A stretch of DNA of 64,000 nt from Halospina sp040196175 (GTDB lineage: Bacteria; Pseudomonadota; Gammaproteobacteria; Pseudomonadales; Oleiphilaceae), in assembly GCF_040196175.1 (NCBI RefSeq), contig NZ_JBEFNF010000005.1:1-64000 (forward strand), in the 5' to 3' direction. Shown here in pieces: positions 45,673-56,897 of this stretch. Every line of letters begins with the position of its first letter. The first letter of the stretch is position 1. Under the pieces are notes generated by a model that worked only from the letters and a program-made list of their open reading frames with translations, did not search any database and was not told the origin of the DNA. Both the position numbers and the translations under genes were made by a program.

Positions 45673-47358
45673 ATGCGAAAGCGTTTCTTCTCATACCCGA
45701 TCCCAGTGGTGCTCGCCCTGTTTCTGGTGGGGTGTGCCGGTAATCCGCTGATGCAGACCCAGCGGGCAACATCCACTGAAACCACAGAGCGGATTGAGCA
45801 GGAACTCGAGAAAGCCGGCTCTGATCAGGGCAGTGCGGCTTCTCCTCAGGCACCGGATGAGGTGACCGGTGCCTTGATGCCGGATTTTTCAGGGCCCGTA
45901 GCATCCGGTTCCGGAAAAGAAGAGCGGTTTAATGTGAATGCCCGTGGCCTCGCGGCGCCTACTTTCTTCCGAAGCCTGGTCGATGGCACTTCCTACAATG
46001 TGGTAGTGGATCCGGCCGTTGAAGGCAATGTGACCCTCGACCTGACTCAGGTTACCCTGGATGAAGTCATGGATGTGGTGTCCGATCTCTATGGCTATCA
46101 GGTTAACCGGGAAGGGCGCATCTATCGCGTACGCCCTGCCGGTCTGAGAACTCGTATTTTCCAGGTGGACTATCTGGACATCCAGCGCAGCGGGAATTCA
46201 AAGACCCAGGTACGCTCGGGGCAGGTCACCAGTTCGGGGGATGCCAGTTCCAGTTCGGGGTCCGGCGACAGCAGCAGCGGCTCTGGTAACGGGACTGTGG
46301 TCGGAACGCGTATTACCACAACCTCAGAGTCTCGGTTCTGGGCCGATCTGCGGAGCTCGCTCAATCTTATGGTGGGCCAGGAGCGTGGCCAGCGGGTGAT
46401 CACGAACCCAGGTTCCGGTGTCGTCGTGGTGCATGCCCGTCAGGACGAACTTAGGACGGTGGCGGACTACCTTCGCCGGATGCAGCTGATCTCCAAACGC
46501 CAGGTGATTCTGGAGGCACGGATTCTCGAGGTCGAACTCAGCGAGGACTTCCAGCAGGGCATCAATTGGAATTCAGTGGATGAAGTCGGAAGCGGGACGG
46601 TCGAGAGTAGCCTGAGCAGCATCGGAACCACAACTCAGGGCGGCGGGGTCTTCTCGACCGCGCTTGATGTTCAAGGCTTCAACAGCCTGATCCAGCTTCT
46701 TGGCCGGCAGGGTAACGTCCAGGTGCTTTCCAGCCCGCGGATTTCCACGGTCAATAATGAGAAGGCCGTCATCAAGGTGGGCAGTGACGAGTTCTTCGTC
46801 ACGGATCTCGATTTTGAAGATGATGCTACGGGGGGGGAAGAAACATCCCGTTCCACCTCCGTGGATCTGACGCCTTTCTTTTCCGGTATCTCGCTGGACG
46901 TAACGCCGCAGATCAGCGATCAGGATGTGGTCACGTTGCATGTCCATCCGTCGGTTACGGAAGTGGACGATCAGGAAAAGCTCATCACCATTGGTGATCG
47001 GGACGTAACTCTGCCTCTGGCGCTGAGCACCGTTCGTGAGACAGACAGCGTGGTGCGTGCCCGCAGTGGCCAGATCGTGGTCATCGGTGGCCTGATCCAG
47101 AACAAGACCGAGGAAACCACCTCCGCAGTACCGTTTTTCAGTGAGATCCCTGTGATCGGTGAACTGTTCAAGCAGCGTGACTATGAATCCAGCAAGAGCG
47201 AGCTGGTCATCCTGCTCAAGCCCATGATCGCGAACGCGGACCGCTACACTCAGGACGTGAAGGAGAGCCGCCAGCGTATCCGCGATCTGCGTCGAATCAT
47301 GGAATCCAATGAGTCCCCGAAGCCAGAGCCGGCGGCGGACGCCACGCGGGACAGATAG
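45673..47358 (+). CDS. mshL: MSHA secretin MshL
   Basis: 561 residues from the ATG giving MRKRFFSYP; the frame is open upstream over mshK but that extension has no sense as a signal. Lipoprotein signal with lipobox LVGC (Cys21). A secretin N-domain (VDPAVEGNVTLDLTQVTLDEVMDV) is near 115-140. A Ser/Gly-rich linker (SSGDASSSSGSGDSSSGSG) spans about 186-205. The beta-barrel secretin domain covers about 270-530, with the diagnostic VPFFSEIPVIGELF near 480 and ELVILLKPMI. Outer-membrane channel for the pilus. Confidence 0.93.
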   Translation: MRKRFFSYPIPVVLALFLVGCAGNPLMQTQRATSTETTERIEQELEKAGSDQGSAASPQAPDEVTGALMPDFSGPVASGSGKEERFNVNARGLAAPTFFRSLVDGTSYNVVVDPAVEGNVTLDLTQVTLDEVMDVVSDLYGYQVNREGRIYRVRPAGLRTRIFQVDYLDIQRSGNSKTQVRSGQVTSSGDASSSSGSGDSSSGSGNGTVVGTRITTTSESRFWADLRSSLNLMVGQERGQRVITNPGSGVVVVHARQDELRTVADYLRRMQLISKRQVILEARILEVELSEDFQQGINWNSVDEVGSGTVESSLSSIGTTTQGGGVFSTALDVQGFNSLIQLLGRQGNVQVLSSPRISTVNNEKAVIKVGSDEFFVTDLDFEDDATGGEETSRSTSVDLTPFFSGISLDVTPQISDQDVVTLHVHPSVTEVDDQEKLITIGDRDVTLPLALSTVRETDSVVRARSGQIVVIGGLIQNKTEETTSAVPFFSEIPVIGELFKQRDYESSKSELVILLKPMIANADRYTQDVKESRQRIRDLRRIMESNESPKPEPAADATRDR

Positions 47359-47359
47359 C

Positions 47360-48202
47360 ATGTACGAGGCGTTTTTCGGCCTTAGGGATGCCCCCTTCTC
47401 ACTGACGCCCAACACGCGCTACTTCCTGCGTGCGCCGAGTCACGATCAGGCGCTGGAGCTGCTGCTGGTGGCTCTGCGCCAAAAAGAAGGGTTCATCAAG
47501 GTCTCCGGCGAAGTGGGGACCGGCAAGACGCTGTTGTGCCGCCTTCTGCTCAATGCCCTGGAGGGGGAGCTCACCACCGCCTATTTACCCAACCCGCAGC
47601 TGGGGCCAACCGGGCTTTACGAGGCCCTGGCGGATGAGCTGGGGGTGACCTTGCAGGATGCCAGCAACACCCACAGGGCACTATCGACACTCCAGACGCA
47701 TTTGATTGAAAACGCGGCTGCCGGTAATGCGGTGGTGCTGGTGATTGATGAAGCGCAGTCGATGCCGGTGGAGACGCTGGAGGCTTTGCGCCTGCTCACC
47801 AATCTCGAGACCGAAAGCCGTAAGCTGCTGCAGGTCGTCCTTTTCGGTCAGCCGGAGCTCGATGAACTTCTGGCACGGCCGGATCTGCGCCAGCTCAGCC
47901 AGCGCATCACCTTTCAGCACCGGTTGGAGACGCTGGCACCGGACACCGTCGCGGATTATCTCCAGCATCGTCTGGTTCAGGCGGGCTGGAATGGCGGCCG
48001 GTTGTTCCGGCCTGGTGCGGTGCGGCTGATCAGTCGCGCCTCAGGTGGTACACCGAGGCTCATCAACATACTGGCCCATAAGGCACTGATTGCGGCTTAT
48101 GGGCGTGGCGAGCGGGAAATCACCAGCCGCCACGTTCGTCAGGCCATACAGGATACGGACAGTGTGGTGCGTCGCCCGGGCGTTCTGGGAGGGCTGATAT
48201 GA
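47360..48202 (+). CDS. mshM: MSHA ATPase MshM (ExeA-like)
   Basis: 280 residues from MYEAFFGLRDAPFSLTPN, the classical opening of ExeA/MshM AAA+ proteins; the stop of mshL is one base ahead. Walker A GEVGTGKT near residue 50, Walker B VVLVIDEAQ near 129, and the sensor region LLQVVLFGQPELDELL near 161. No peptidoglycan-binding domain, unlike ExeA. Likely helps place the secretin or the pilus base. The stop overlaps mshN as ATGA. Confidence 0.92.
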   Translation: MYEAFFGLRDAPFSLTPNTRYFLRAPSHDQALELLLVALRQKEGFIKVSGEVGTGKTLLCRLLLNALEGELTTAYLPNPQLGPTGLYEALADELGVTLQDASNTHRALSTLQTHLIENAAAGNAVVLVIDEAQSMPVETLEALRLLTNLETESRKLLQVVLFGQPELDELLARPDLRQLSQRITFQHRLETLAPDTVADYLQHRLVQAGWNGGRLFRPGAVRLISRASGGTPRLINILAHKALIAAYGRGEREITSRHVRQAIQDTDSVVRRPGVLGGLI

Positions 48203-49299
48203 GTCTGCTCAATGACGCGCTGAGAGACCTGGAGAAGCGCGAGGGAGGCGACGGCAGCGGCCAGGAATCGATCCCAGAAGGGCTGAGTGCAGCCAGCGCC
48301 CCGGCGTCATCGTCCTGGCGCTGGATTCTGGGCGTTGCCGCTGTGCTGGTGGCTGTGGCCGCTGGTGCTGGCTTCTGGTGGTGGGGGATCAGTGATTCGC
48401 ACTCAGGCAGGGGAGGGGCTGTGCCGGCCCTTGATCCTGAACCGTTAATCCGAACGGTTTCACCGGAGCCGGGGAACTGGGAGCGCCAAACGGCTGATAA
48501 AGCGGATCAAGAGGTGGCACCAGCGGGTTCTGGTCAGGACGGAGAAACGGAGTCGGCGCAGACGACCGCTGCCCTGGCTGACAAGGCTGAAAACACAGCA
48601 GAGGCCGATAGCCCTGACGATGGTGAGCCATCACCGTCTCAGCCTTCGGCTCCGGATTCCGGTGAGGCAGCGGTTGCTGAGCCCTCGGATTCTGAAACGG
48701 CGACTGAAAGCACAACGGTGCGGGAACTCACGCCGGCTGAAAAAGACCGTCGCCTCTCGCGGGAGCTTGAAACTCTGCTCGCCGATGGTCGCGTAGCCGA
48801 GGCAAAAGAACAGCTGAATCAGCGTGTCACACAGGATTCTAAGATGCCACGCTCGCGGGCTGTCATGGCCCGGTATAGCCTGGAACGCGGAGACCACGGG
48901 GCGACGCTGCAATGGCTTCCGGAGCAGGTCGTGGCGACGTCGTCGCAGCTGCGGCTGCTCAGGGCCCGTGTGGCACTGGCCCGCAAGGGTAGAGCAAGCG
49001 CCCTGGAATGGCTGGAGGCTGAACCACCGGGACCAGGCACCATGCCGGCCTATCACACCATGATGGCGGCGCTCTATCAGCAGGTCGGCGACCATCAGGC
49101 GGCTGCTGAGCAGTGGGCCGCATTGATTGAGACGGATGACAGCAATGCCCGCTGGTGGGCGGGTCTGGGCATTGCCATGGAAAGCAGGGGGCGGAATGAA
49201 CGGGCCCGAGCGGCTTATTCGCGGGCGCTGTCACTGCCGGGTCTGGCGCCGCAGCTGCGCCAGTACATTGAGCAACGGCTCGCTGCGGAGCAGGGGTAG
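48199..49299 (+). CDS. mshN: MSHA biogenesis protein MshN (TPR protein)
   Basis: 366 residues. MSLLNDALRDLEKRE is the usual MshN/GspB-type cytoplasmic opening. One membrane helix at about 36-56 (ILGVAAVLVAVAAGAGFWWW), an acidic Ala/Glu/Ser-rich linker (about 75-175), then TPR-like helices (about 180-365; RLSRELETLLADGRVAEAKEQL). Bitopic inner-membrane protein with a periplasmic TPR end. Role in MSHA is not defined in detail. Confidence 0.88.
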   Translation: MSLLNDALRDLEKREGGDGSGQESIPEGLSAASAPASSSWRWILGVAAVLVAVAAGAGFWWWGISDSHSGRGGAVPALDPEPLIRTVSPEPGNWERQTADKADQEVAPAGSGQDGETESAQTTAALADKAENTAEADSPDDGEPSPSQPSAPDSGEAAVAEPSDSETATESTTVRELTPAEKDRRLSRELETLLADGRVAEAKEQLNQRVTQDSKMPRSRAVMARYSLERGDHGATLQWLPEQVVATSSQLRLLRARVALARKGRASALEWLEAEPPGPGTMPAYHTMMAALYQQVGDHQAAAEQWAALIETDDSNARWWAGLGIAMESRGRNERARAAYSRALSLPGLAPQLRQYIEQRLAAEQG

Positions 49300-49302
49300 A
49301 GC

Positions 49303-51177
<1,875 letters not shown>

Positions 51178-51179
51178 CC

Positions 51180-52406
51180 ATGCGCTTTGAATACCGGGGC
51201 CGCAACAGCAAGGGCGCATTGGAGCAGGGCGTATTGGAAGGCGGTTCCCGTGATGCCATTGCCGCCGAATTGCAGCGTCGCGGCATTACCCCGGTTTCCG
51301 TGGCGCCGGAAGCGGACAAAGGCGAAAGCCTGGGCGCTCAGCTGGCACGGCTTGAGCTGTTTCAGCCCAAAGTGAAGCTGGATGATCTGATTGTTTTCTG
51401 CCGGCAGATGTACGCGCTCACCAAGGCCGGTATCCCGATTATCCGAACCATGCGGGGGCTGGCCGAGACCAGCAAATCCCGCGCTCTGAGCCAGGCCCTG
51501 GACGATGTGGCGGACCGGCTGGAGACCGGCACCACCATGGCTACAGCCATGCAGGCGAACAGCCGCGTGTTCTCTGGGCTGTTTGTGGCCATGGTGCACG
51601 TGGGGGAGAACACGGGTAATCTCGATGATGCCTTCTACCGATTATCCCTGATAATGGAGCTTGATCGGGACACGCGCCGGCGCATCAAGCAGGCCACCCG
51701 TTACCCGATCTTCGTGATTGTGGCGCTGACAGCGGCCATGATAATTATTAACTTCTTCGTGATTCCCCAGTTCATCTCCACATTCGAGCGCCTGGGGGCG
51801 GATCTGCCGTTCCTGACCCAGGTGCTGATCATGACCTCCAACTTCATGACCACTTGGTGGCCGGCGTTGCTAGGCGGTATTGTAGCGGTGTTTGTGGGCG
51901 TCCGGCGGTGGATTGCCACGGAGCACGGGCGCCTTCAGTGGGACCGCTATAAGCTCAGGATCCCGATTATTGGCCCGATTCTGGAACAGATCGCGCTGAG
52001 CCGCTTTTCGCGCAACATTGCCACAACTCTGTCTGCCGGCATGCCGGTGACCAGCGCGCTTTCGGTGGTGGCGGATGCCAACAGTAACGCCTGGATTGCC
52101 CATCACCTGCACGAGATGCGCGCCTCTATTGAGCGCGGCGACAGCCTGCTGCGCGCCGCGCGTGAAAGCGGGCTGTTTACACCCCTGATCATGCAGATGA
52201 TTTCGGTGGGCGAAGAGACCGGCTCGGTGGATGAGATGCTGACCAATGTAGCGGATTTCTACGACGAGGAAGTGGATTACCAGCTCAACCGGTTGTCTGA
52301 GTCCATAGAGCCCATACTGTTGGTGGGTGTGGCGATACTGGTGCTGATCCTGGCGCTAGGGGTCTTTCTGCCGGTATGGGATCTGGGCAGTGCCGCAATC
52401 AACTGA
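51180..52406 (+). CDS. mshG: MSHA platform protein MshG
   Basis: 408 residues, the GspF/PilC family. Two repeated GspF domains (DDLIVFCRQMYALTKAGIPI near 64, and LSRFSRNIATTLSAGMPVTSAL near 275) and three membrane helices (about 172-194, 221-242 and 377-398). The GEETGSVDEML block near 343 and the first GENTGNLDDAF near 142 are typical. Inner-membrane base on which MshE acts. ATG two bases after the mshE stop. Confidence 0.94.
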   Translation: MRFEYRGRNSKGALEQGVLEGGSRDAIAAELQRRGITPVSVAPEADKGESLGAQLARLELFQPKVKLDDLIVFCRQMYALTKAGIPIIRTMRGLAETSKSRALSQALDDVADRLETGTTMATAMQANSRVFSGLFVAMVHVGENTGNLDDAFYRLSLIMELDRDTRRRIKQATRYPIFVIVALTAAMIIINFFVIPQFISTFERLGADLPFLTQVLIMTSNFMTTWWPALLGGIVAVFVGVRRWIATEHGRLQWDRYKLRIPIIGPILEQIALSRFSRNIATTLSAGMPVTSALSVVADANSNAWIAHHLHEMRASIERGDSLLRAARESGLFTPLIMQMISVGEETGSVDEMLTNVADFYDEEVDYQLNRLSESIEPILLVGVAILVLILALGVFLPVWDLGSAAIN

Positions 52407-52530
52407 ACGGGGACCAGGTTGATGGAGGTGCGACTGGATATCTGGCGTAAGCGGGGCATTCTCAGCGTGCCACTCGTCACTCCTGGAGCTGTGCTTGCTG
52501 CGTTCGGCATCCATCTTTGTTCACGACTGG
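52407..52530 (+). other. gap between mshG and the antisense ligase gene
   Basis: 124 bases between convergent genes. No hairpin with a T-run, no RNA gene and no convincing gene is seen. Canonical MSHA loci have mshF after mshG, and no intact mshF is present here. Confidence 0.5.
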
Positions 52531-54441
52531 TCATTGGGGCAATTCGGAGCCGGGTGAGGCTGGCGCTGGCTTACCTGCAACCTCTTGGAGCCGCTTGCGA
52601 TAGTGTGCTGCTTTGGCGGGATTTTCCAAAGCCTCATGCGTACGGCTCAAAAGCCGAAAATAGTTCAGCGTGACCTTGTTGCTTGGATAACGGTGTTCGA
52701 CGTTCTCTTCGAGTACTGCCATGCCGGCCTCGATATGATTGGCTTCGAGCAGTAGGCGCCCGAGGCGAAAGCGGGCTCGTAGAAAGTACGGATCCAGGGC
52801 CAGTGCATGGCGGTAGGCGATTCGGGCCGCCTCGGCCGGTGAGGTGTCGGCGTCGGGACTTTGATTCAGCGCTTGGTAGAATCGCCCGCGCAACAGACGT
52901 GTCTCGGGCCGGTAGGGGTTGAGCGTCACGGCTTTGTCGAGCTCGGATCTGATCGCCGACAGGGTGGATTCGGCAGGGTCGCCCTCTATCGCCCGAGCGG
53001 ATTTAAGCAGCATCTGCGCCTTGACGTAGTGGTAGAGATCGACGTCCGGCCACCAGCTGATTGCGCTATTGATGTGGGCCATCGCGGTTAAGGGGGCGCT
53101 GCGGTTTCTTGTCTCCTCCATTCGATGGTAGTGCCAGCCGCTGGCCAGCGCGTTGATGTAAAGGTTCAGGGGGATCAGCAGAAGCAGTGTCAGGCTCAGG
53201 TTGAAAACCGGCTTTGTACGCGTCGTTGGTTCGAGCGAATCCTCGAAAGCCGGCCCCAGCAGTGATAAGAGTCGACCAATCGCGAGCCCCATAACAAAGA
53301 GGACCGGCATGAGGTACAGGTTGAATGTGAGCAGGCTATGGGTGACGACCGCAAGCAGGCCACAGAAGAGACCTGACGCTTCAATGCTTTGATCAGTGGC
53401 TGATCGAGCCATCAGGCGGGGAATTGTCCACCATGCCAGCATCGCCATACTGGCCAGGATTAACAGCAGCCCGGGCCAACCTGTCTCGATCAGGAACTGG
53501 AGATAGTCGTTATGAGCGTAGAACGCCGCCGATTGATCCTCAATGGCCCGGTAGGGCGGGTAGAAGAGCCAATACAGCCCTGGTCCGATGCCATGCCAGG
53601 GTGCGTCCTGGGCGAGTTCCAGCGAGCCTCTCCAGATTGCAAAGCGGCTGCCACCGGCCGTCCAGGGATCAGCGAGGGAGGATACGCGCTCACCCAGCTG
53701 ACCCATTGAGGCCAGTTGGGCGCTACCCGTTGCGCCAATAAAAATAAGACCCGTGCTGACAACGGAGTTCCTCGAGGCCCCTTTGCGGAAGGCAAGAACA
53801 AGCAGGATAACCATGCTGGTCACCAGGGTCAGCAGGGCGCCACGGCTGCCGACCAGGCCGACCACAAAAACCAGCAGGCCCATGAGGCCCATGCCGGCCC
53901 AGCTGCGCCAGCCACGCCCATGCTGCAGCGCGATGCCGGTCGCGCTTAACGCCACCAGCATCTCAAGAGCAGCAAAGTTGTTTTTGTTGAGAAAGGTGGC
54001 CGACGGTTGCTGGACCTGAATGAAAAACTGGTAGCAGGCCATGACCGCAAGTGACGCCAGCAGTAGCCCCACTGCAGTAACTGTAATCGATACAAACCAT
54101 TGGGAATGGCGTAACCACAGCGTGATAATGGCGCTGGCTGGAAGCGCTGCCAGTGTCCACGTGGCGCTCTCGCTCAGGTAAAGCACCGGGCTGAAACCGC
54201 TGAGAAGAAACCACCAGAACCAGACAAGCCCCAGGAGCCATAGCGGCCCGGTTAGCGGCCAGGAGCCCGAGGGCGCGCGATCCCACAGCGCAATGGCGAA
54301 GGAGCTGATCAGGCCGAGCCCCGCGAGGCCCAAATACATGGGGTCCAGTTGGTTGTAGTAGAGGCTGGCGACTAGCCCAATTATCAGGAATACAGCTGCG
54401 AAGCTGGCGGCCCATGGAGACGTCTTTGCAGCAGAGCTCAT
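52531..54441 (-). CDS. O-antigen ligase / PglL-type O-oligosaccharyltransferase
   Basis: 636 residues from the ATG giving MSSAAKTSPWAAS, with GAGGAAA upstream. Ten or more membrane helices cover about 10-435. The Wzy_C signatures are present: LVGSRGALLTL near 195-205, and after GIGPGLYWLFYPPYRA the block AHNDYLQFLIETGWPG near 310-325 with the His of the active-site loop. The soluble C-terminal 200 residues are helical and TPR-like (ALDPYFLRARFRLGRLL), as in the Wzy_C_2/PglL group that moves lipid-linked glycans to pilins in the periplasm. A lipid-A O-antigen ligase is the alternative. Opposite strand to all msh genes around it. Confidence 0.85.
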   Translation of the reverse strand: MSSAAKTSPWAASFAAVFLIIGLVASLYYNQLDPMYLGLAGLGLISSFAIALWDRAPSGSWPLTGPLWLLGLVWFWWFLLSGFSPVLYLSESATWTLAALPASAIITLWLRHSQWFVSITVTAVGLLLASLAVMACYQFFIQVQQPSATFLNKNNFAALEMLVALSATGIALQHGRGWRSWAGMGLMGLLVFVVGLVGSRGALLTLVTSMVILLVLAFRKGASRNSVVSTGLIFIGATGSAQLASMGQLGERVSSLADPWTAGGSRFAIWRGSLELAQDAPWHGIGPGLYWLFYPPYRAIEDQSAAFYAHNDYLQFLIETGWPGLLLILASMAMLAWWTIPRLMARSATDQSIEASGLFCGLLAVVTHSLLTFNLYLMPVLFVMGLAIGRLLSLLGPAFEDSLEPTTRTKPVFNLSLTLLLLIPLNLYINALASGWHYHRMEETRNRSAPLTAMAHINSAISWWPDVDLYHYVKAQMLLKSARAIEGDPAESTLSAIRSELDKAVTLNPYRPETRLLRGRFYQALNQSPDADTSPAEAARIAYRHALALDPYFLRARFRLGRLLLEANHIEAGMAVLEENVEHRYPSNKVTLNYFRLLSRTHEALENPAKAAHYRKRLQEVAGKPAPASPGSELPQ

Positions 54442-54735
54442 CGGGTTTCCTCGGCATGATCGGGCAGTCATTGACACCTTCATTCGGTGCATCGACGGCT
54501 ATTCTGGTGTTGGCGCTTCATGTTAGAGCATTTTGGGGTGATTTGGCATGGCTCTTTCCTGGACATCTTAGGCGAGATTTGCGCCGTTACGGGATTATGG
54601 TGTTTTCTTGCGGTATGTGATTCAGCGGTCCGATTTGTCACACTATTGGCTTAGTTGAGATTGACGCTGGCTCAGGCCCCGAGGCGCTGCCGGAACCGGT
54701 TGAGGCCGTAAACCGTTAGAGGAGAAGGTTTTACA
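54442..54735 (+). promoter_or_regulatory. divergent control region of the ligase and the pilin genes
   Basis: 294 bases between the diverging starts. No strong sigma-70 pair or sigma-54 GG-N10-GC element was found on reading; TTGTCA near 54634 lacks a good -10. It must hold the promoters of the mshB-mshA block, since the ligase gene interrupts read-through from mshG. Confidence 0.4.
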
Positions 54736-55257
54736 GTGAAGGCAACAAAAGCAAACAGCGCTGGTTTTACTTTGATTGAGTTGGTGGTGGTGATCGTGAT
54801 TCTGGCGATTCTTGCCGCAACGCTGTTGCCCCGGTTTGCGGAGTTATCGGAAGAAGCCCATCGGGCGAGCGTTCGTGGCTCCAGTGGCGCACTCGGGGCC
54901 GCGGTGGCGCTGGTCAAGGCGCAGTGGACCGGAATTGGAGCGCCTGGCGAGGTGGATGATCTCAGGGGTTTTGGTGATGAGACCGTGGACGTGAGTTCAG
55001 AGGGCTGGCCGGTCTCCACGGACGGTACCAATAAGCCTGGCGAACTCTCGGATGATCAGTGTGTGGATCTCTGGGGCGCGTTGCTTCAGTCCAATGCGCC
55101 AACGGTTGCGACCAGTGACAGTGAGGGCGGTGTCGACTATGTTGCCACTCTGAACAACGACGGTGAGTGCCGATTCACCTATCAGCCTGATGGCAGTGAT
55201 AACTATATTGAGTACGACCCTGAAGAGGGGGAGGTAGTCACTGAGATCAAACCCTGA
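54736..55257 (+). CDS. mshB: MSHA prepilin MshB-like
   Basis: 173 residues, GTG start with GGAGAAGG upstream. Class of type IV prepilins: short leader ending AG, then FTLIELVVVIVILAILAATLL with Phe+1 and Glu+5. PRFAELSEEAHRASV follows, as in MSHA pilins. Cysteines in DDQCVDLW and GECRFTYQ may close a D-loop. Acidic C-terminus (EYDPEEGEVVTEIKP). Cleaved and methylated by PilD. Its place directly before mshA supports MshB, a minor pilin. Confidence 0.8.
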   Translation: MKATKANSAGFTLIELVVVIVILAILAATLLPRFAELSEEAHRASVRGSSGALGAAVALVKAQWTGIGAPGEVDDLRGFGDETVDVSSEGWPVSTDGTNKPGELSDDQCVDLWGALLQSNAPTVATSDSEGGVDYVATLNNDGECRFTYQPDGSDNYIEYDPEEGEVVTEIKP

Positions 55258-55333
55258 TTTGAAAAGTGCAGGAATTGGGCCATACTGTGAGGCAATATAT
55301 CTAAAATGCAAAAAAGGGTTGTAGGAGTACCTT

Positions 55334-55828
55334 ATGAAACGTCAACAGCAGGGTTTCACCCTGATCGAACTGGTTATTGTGATCGTGATTCTCGGCATTC
55401 TGTCAGCGTTTGCGCTGCCGCGGTTTGCGGATCTTAGTGGGGATGCACGCTCTTCATCGATAGAAGGATTGGCAGGCAGTATGAAATCGGCGACTGGTGT
55501 TGTAAGAAGTGCGTGTCTAGCTTCTTCCGAATGTGACCAATCATCTGCTGATGATTCTGTTGATTTGTCTGGTGAGACGATCAACGTGGTCTATGGGTAC
55601 CCAAGCGCAGAAGAAAACGGTATCGGATTTGCGGCACAGGTCAGCTCGTCGGATTATGTGCCGAACGGTGGTAGCTGGGGGACCGACGGCGTTGACCAGT
55701 CAGTCGTACTGACCGTTCCGGGGGATTCGGGGGGTACTGGTTGTGCCGCCACATACTCAGCCCCGGCTGCGAGCGGTGGCTCGCTCAGCAGCCCAGCGTC
55801 CGTGTCAACAAACGTTGATGACTGCTAG
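55334..55828 (+). CDS. mshA: MSHA major pilin MshA
   Basis: 164 residues. MKRQQQG leader with cleavage after Gly7, then FTLIELVIVIVILGILSAFALPRFADL with Glu+5. SGDARSSSIEGLAGSMKSA is the usual MshA continuation. Four cysteines (61, 67, 137, 164), the last being the final residue. The last 30 residues are rich in Ser/Ala/Pro/Gly (SAPAASGGSLSSPASVS), a plausible O-glycosylation stretch given the ligase nearby. GTAGGAG lies eight bases before the ATG; a TAAAAT at 55302-55307 may be a separate -10. Confidence 0.88.
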   Translation: MKRQQQGFTLIELVIVIVILGILSAFALPRFADLSGDARSSSIEGLAGSMKSATGVVRSACLASSECDQSSADDSVDLSGETINVVYGYPSAEENGIGFAAQVSSSDYVPNGGSWGTDGVDQSVVLTVPGDSGGTGCAATYSAPAASGGSLSSPASVSTNVDDC

Positions 55829-55929
55829 GCGTAAAGCCATCGGGTCGCATGCATTGAACGCCAAAAACGTCCTAAAGCTTTCGGGACTTGGCGGCTTTTC
55901 AGACGTCCCGGAGCCGTCGCGAGGCTGAC

Positions 55930-56388
55930 ATGAAGCGCTGCACCATCCGCCTAGACGATAGCGGTGGCTTCACGCTCGTGGAACTGGTTATAACATTGGT
56001 TTTGATCGGCATCCTGAGTAGCCTCGGGATTGGCCTTTTCGCCAACCGCAGCGGCTTCAGTCCGCTCCTCGCTAATCAACAATTGGCCTCGGCGGTGCGG
56101 CTCGCGCAGCAGGGGGCGCTGGCAGGCAACCCGGCTGATGACGTAGCCGTTGCGCAAGTTGGCGACGAGTTCGAATTCACTGTAGGCGGAGGTACCTCCG
56201 CGGAACGTGTGTTCAGCCTGCCTCGCGAGTCTGCCTCGCTTTCAACTACCCCCACGATCACCTTTCAACCTGATGGCACTCCGGCTAGTGGTGCCAATAC
56301 CGAGCTTACCTTCTCCGGAAGCGGTACAAGTTATACCACCTGCATTAGCTCGCTTGGCGCGGTTTACCAGGGGGGCTGCCAGCCATGA
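55930..56388 (+). CDS. mshC: MSHA prepilin MshC (GspH-like)
   Basis: 152 residues from the ATG with GAGG upstream. Leader MKRCTIRLDDSGG, then FTLVELVITLVLIGILSSLGI with Glu+5. GspH-type body with NQQLASAVRLAQQGAL and a late cysteine pair. Minor pilin at the pilus tip or priming complex. The 101-base gap after mshA holds a weak hairpin (GCCAA...GTCC with GGGAC...TTGGC, about 55860-55893) that could lower expression relative to the major pilin. Confidence 0.85.
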   Translation: MKRCTIRLDDSGGFTLVELVITLVLIGILSSLGIGLFANRSGFSPLLANQQLASAVRLAQQGALAGNPADDVAVAQVGDEFEFTVGGGTSAERVFSLPRESASLSTTPTITFQPDGTPASGANTELTFSGSGTSYTTCISSLGAVYQGGCQP

Positions 56389-56897
56389 AGGCGCCAAACG
56401 GGGGCTGGTCAAAATCAGAGCAAAGCGGGGCCACACTGGTTGAACTGGTGATGACCATAGTGATCATCAGTGTCGCCATTGCTGGCGTCGTGGGTGCTTT
56501 CTCGCTGGTGTCGGGGCGGAGCGCCAACTCATTATTCCAGACAAGGGCCGTCGAGTTGGGTCAATTTTACATGGATGAGATCCTGGCCCAGAAATACGAT
56601 GACGCCACCCCGGTGGGGGGTGTTCCGCCGGTCAGTGGCTGTACCATCAACGCAGAGGAGAGCAACCGGTCCGCCTACGATGATGTGGATGACTACGATG
56701 CCATTACCAACGCGCCGCCCCGCACAGCCAAGGGTGCATCGCTGTCCGGATATGATGGATTTGAAGTAAGCGTAACCGTTGTCTGCGCTGGGGGAGAAGT
56801 GGGGTTGGCGGCTTCAGACGCGAAGCGGATCGATCTGTTGATCACCGGGCCTGCTGATTCCGAGTTCTCGCTCTCTGCTTACAGGGCCAATTTCTGA
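56385..56897 (+). CDS. mshD: MSHA prepilin MshD
   Basis: 170 residues. Starts inside mshC (ATGA). Leader ends SG and the mature protein starts ATLVELVMTIVIISVAIAGVVGA, with Ala instead of Phe at +1 and Glu at +5. ELGQFYMDEILAQKYDD and the DVDDYDAI region are MshD/GspI-like blocks. Minor pilin. Confidence 0.85.
   Translation: MKAPNGGWSKSEQSGATLVELVMTIVIISVAIAGVVGAFSLVSGRSANSLFQTRAVELGQFYMDEILAQKYDDATPVGGVPPVSGCTINAEESNRSAYDDVDDYDAITNAPPRTAKGASLSGYDGFEVSVTVVCAGGEVGLAASDAKRIDLLITGPADSEFSLSAYRANF

Noticed and set aside
52419..52673. 84-codon plus-strand frame after mshG as a possible mshF
   Set aside because: Most of it is antisense to the ligase C-terminus, it has no membrane helix pattern of MshF, and the composition is that of a shadow frame.
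54414..54620. 68-codon frame in the mshB upstream region
   Set aside because: Starts inside the ligase gene on the other strand, lacks a ribosome binding site and has no recognisable content.
54442..54735. Sigma-54 promoter for the pilin genes
   Set aside because: Several TGGC words were checked, but none has GC ten bases after GG.
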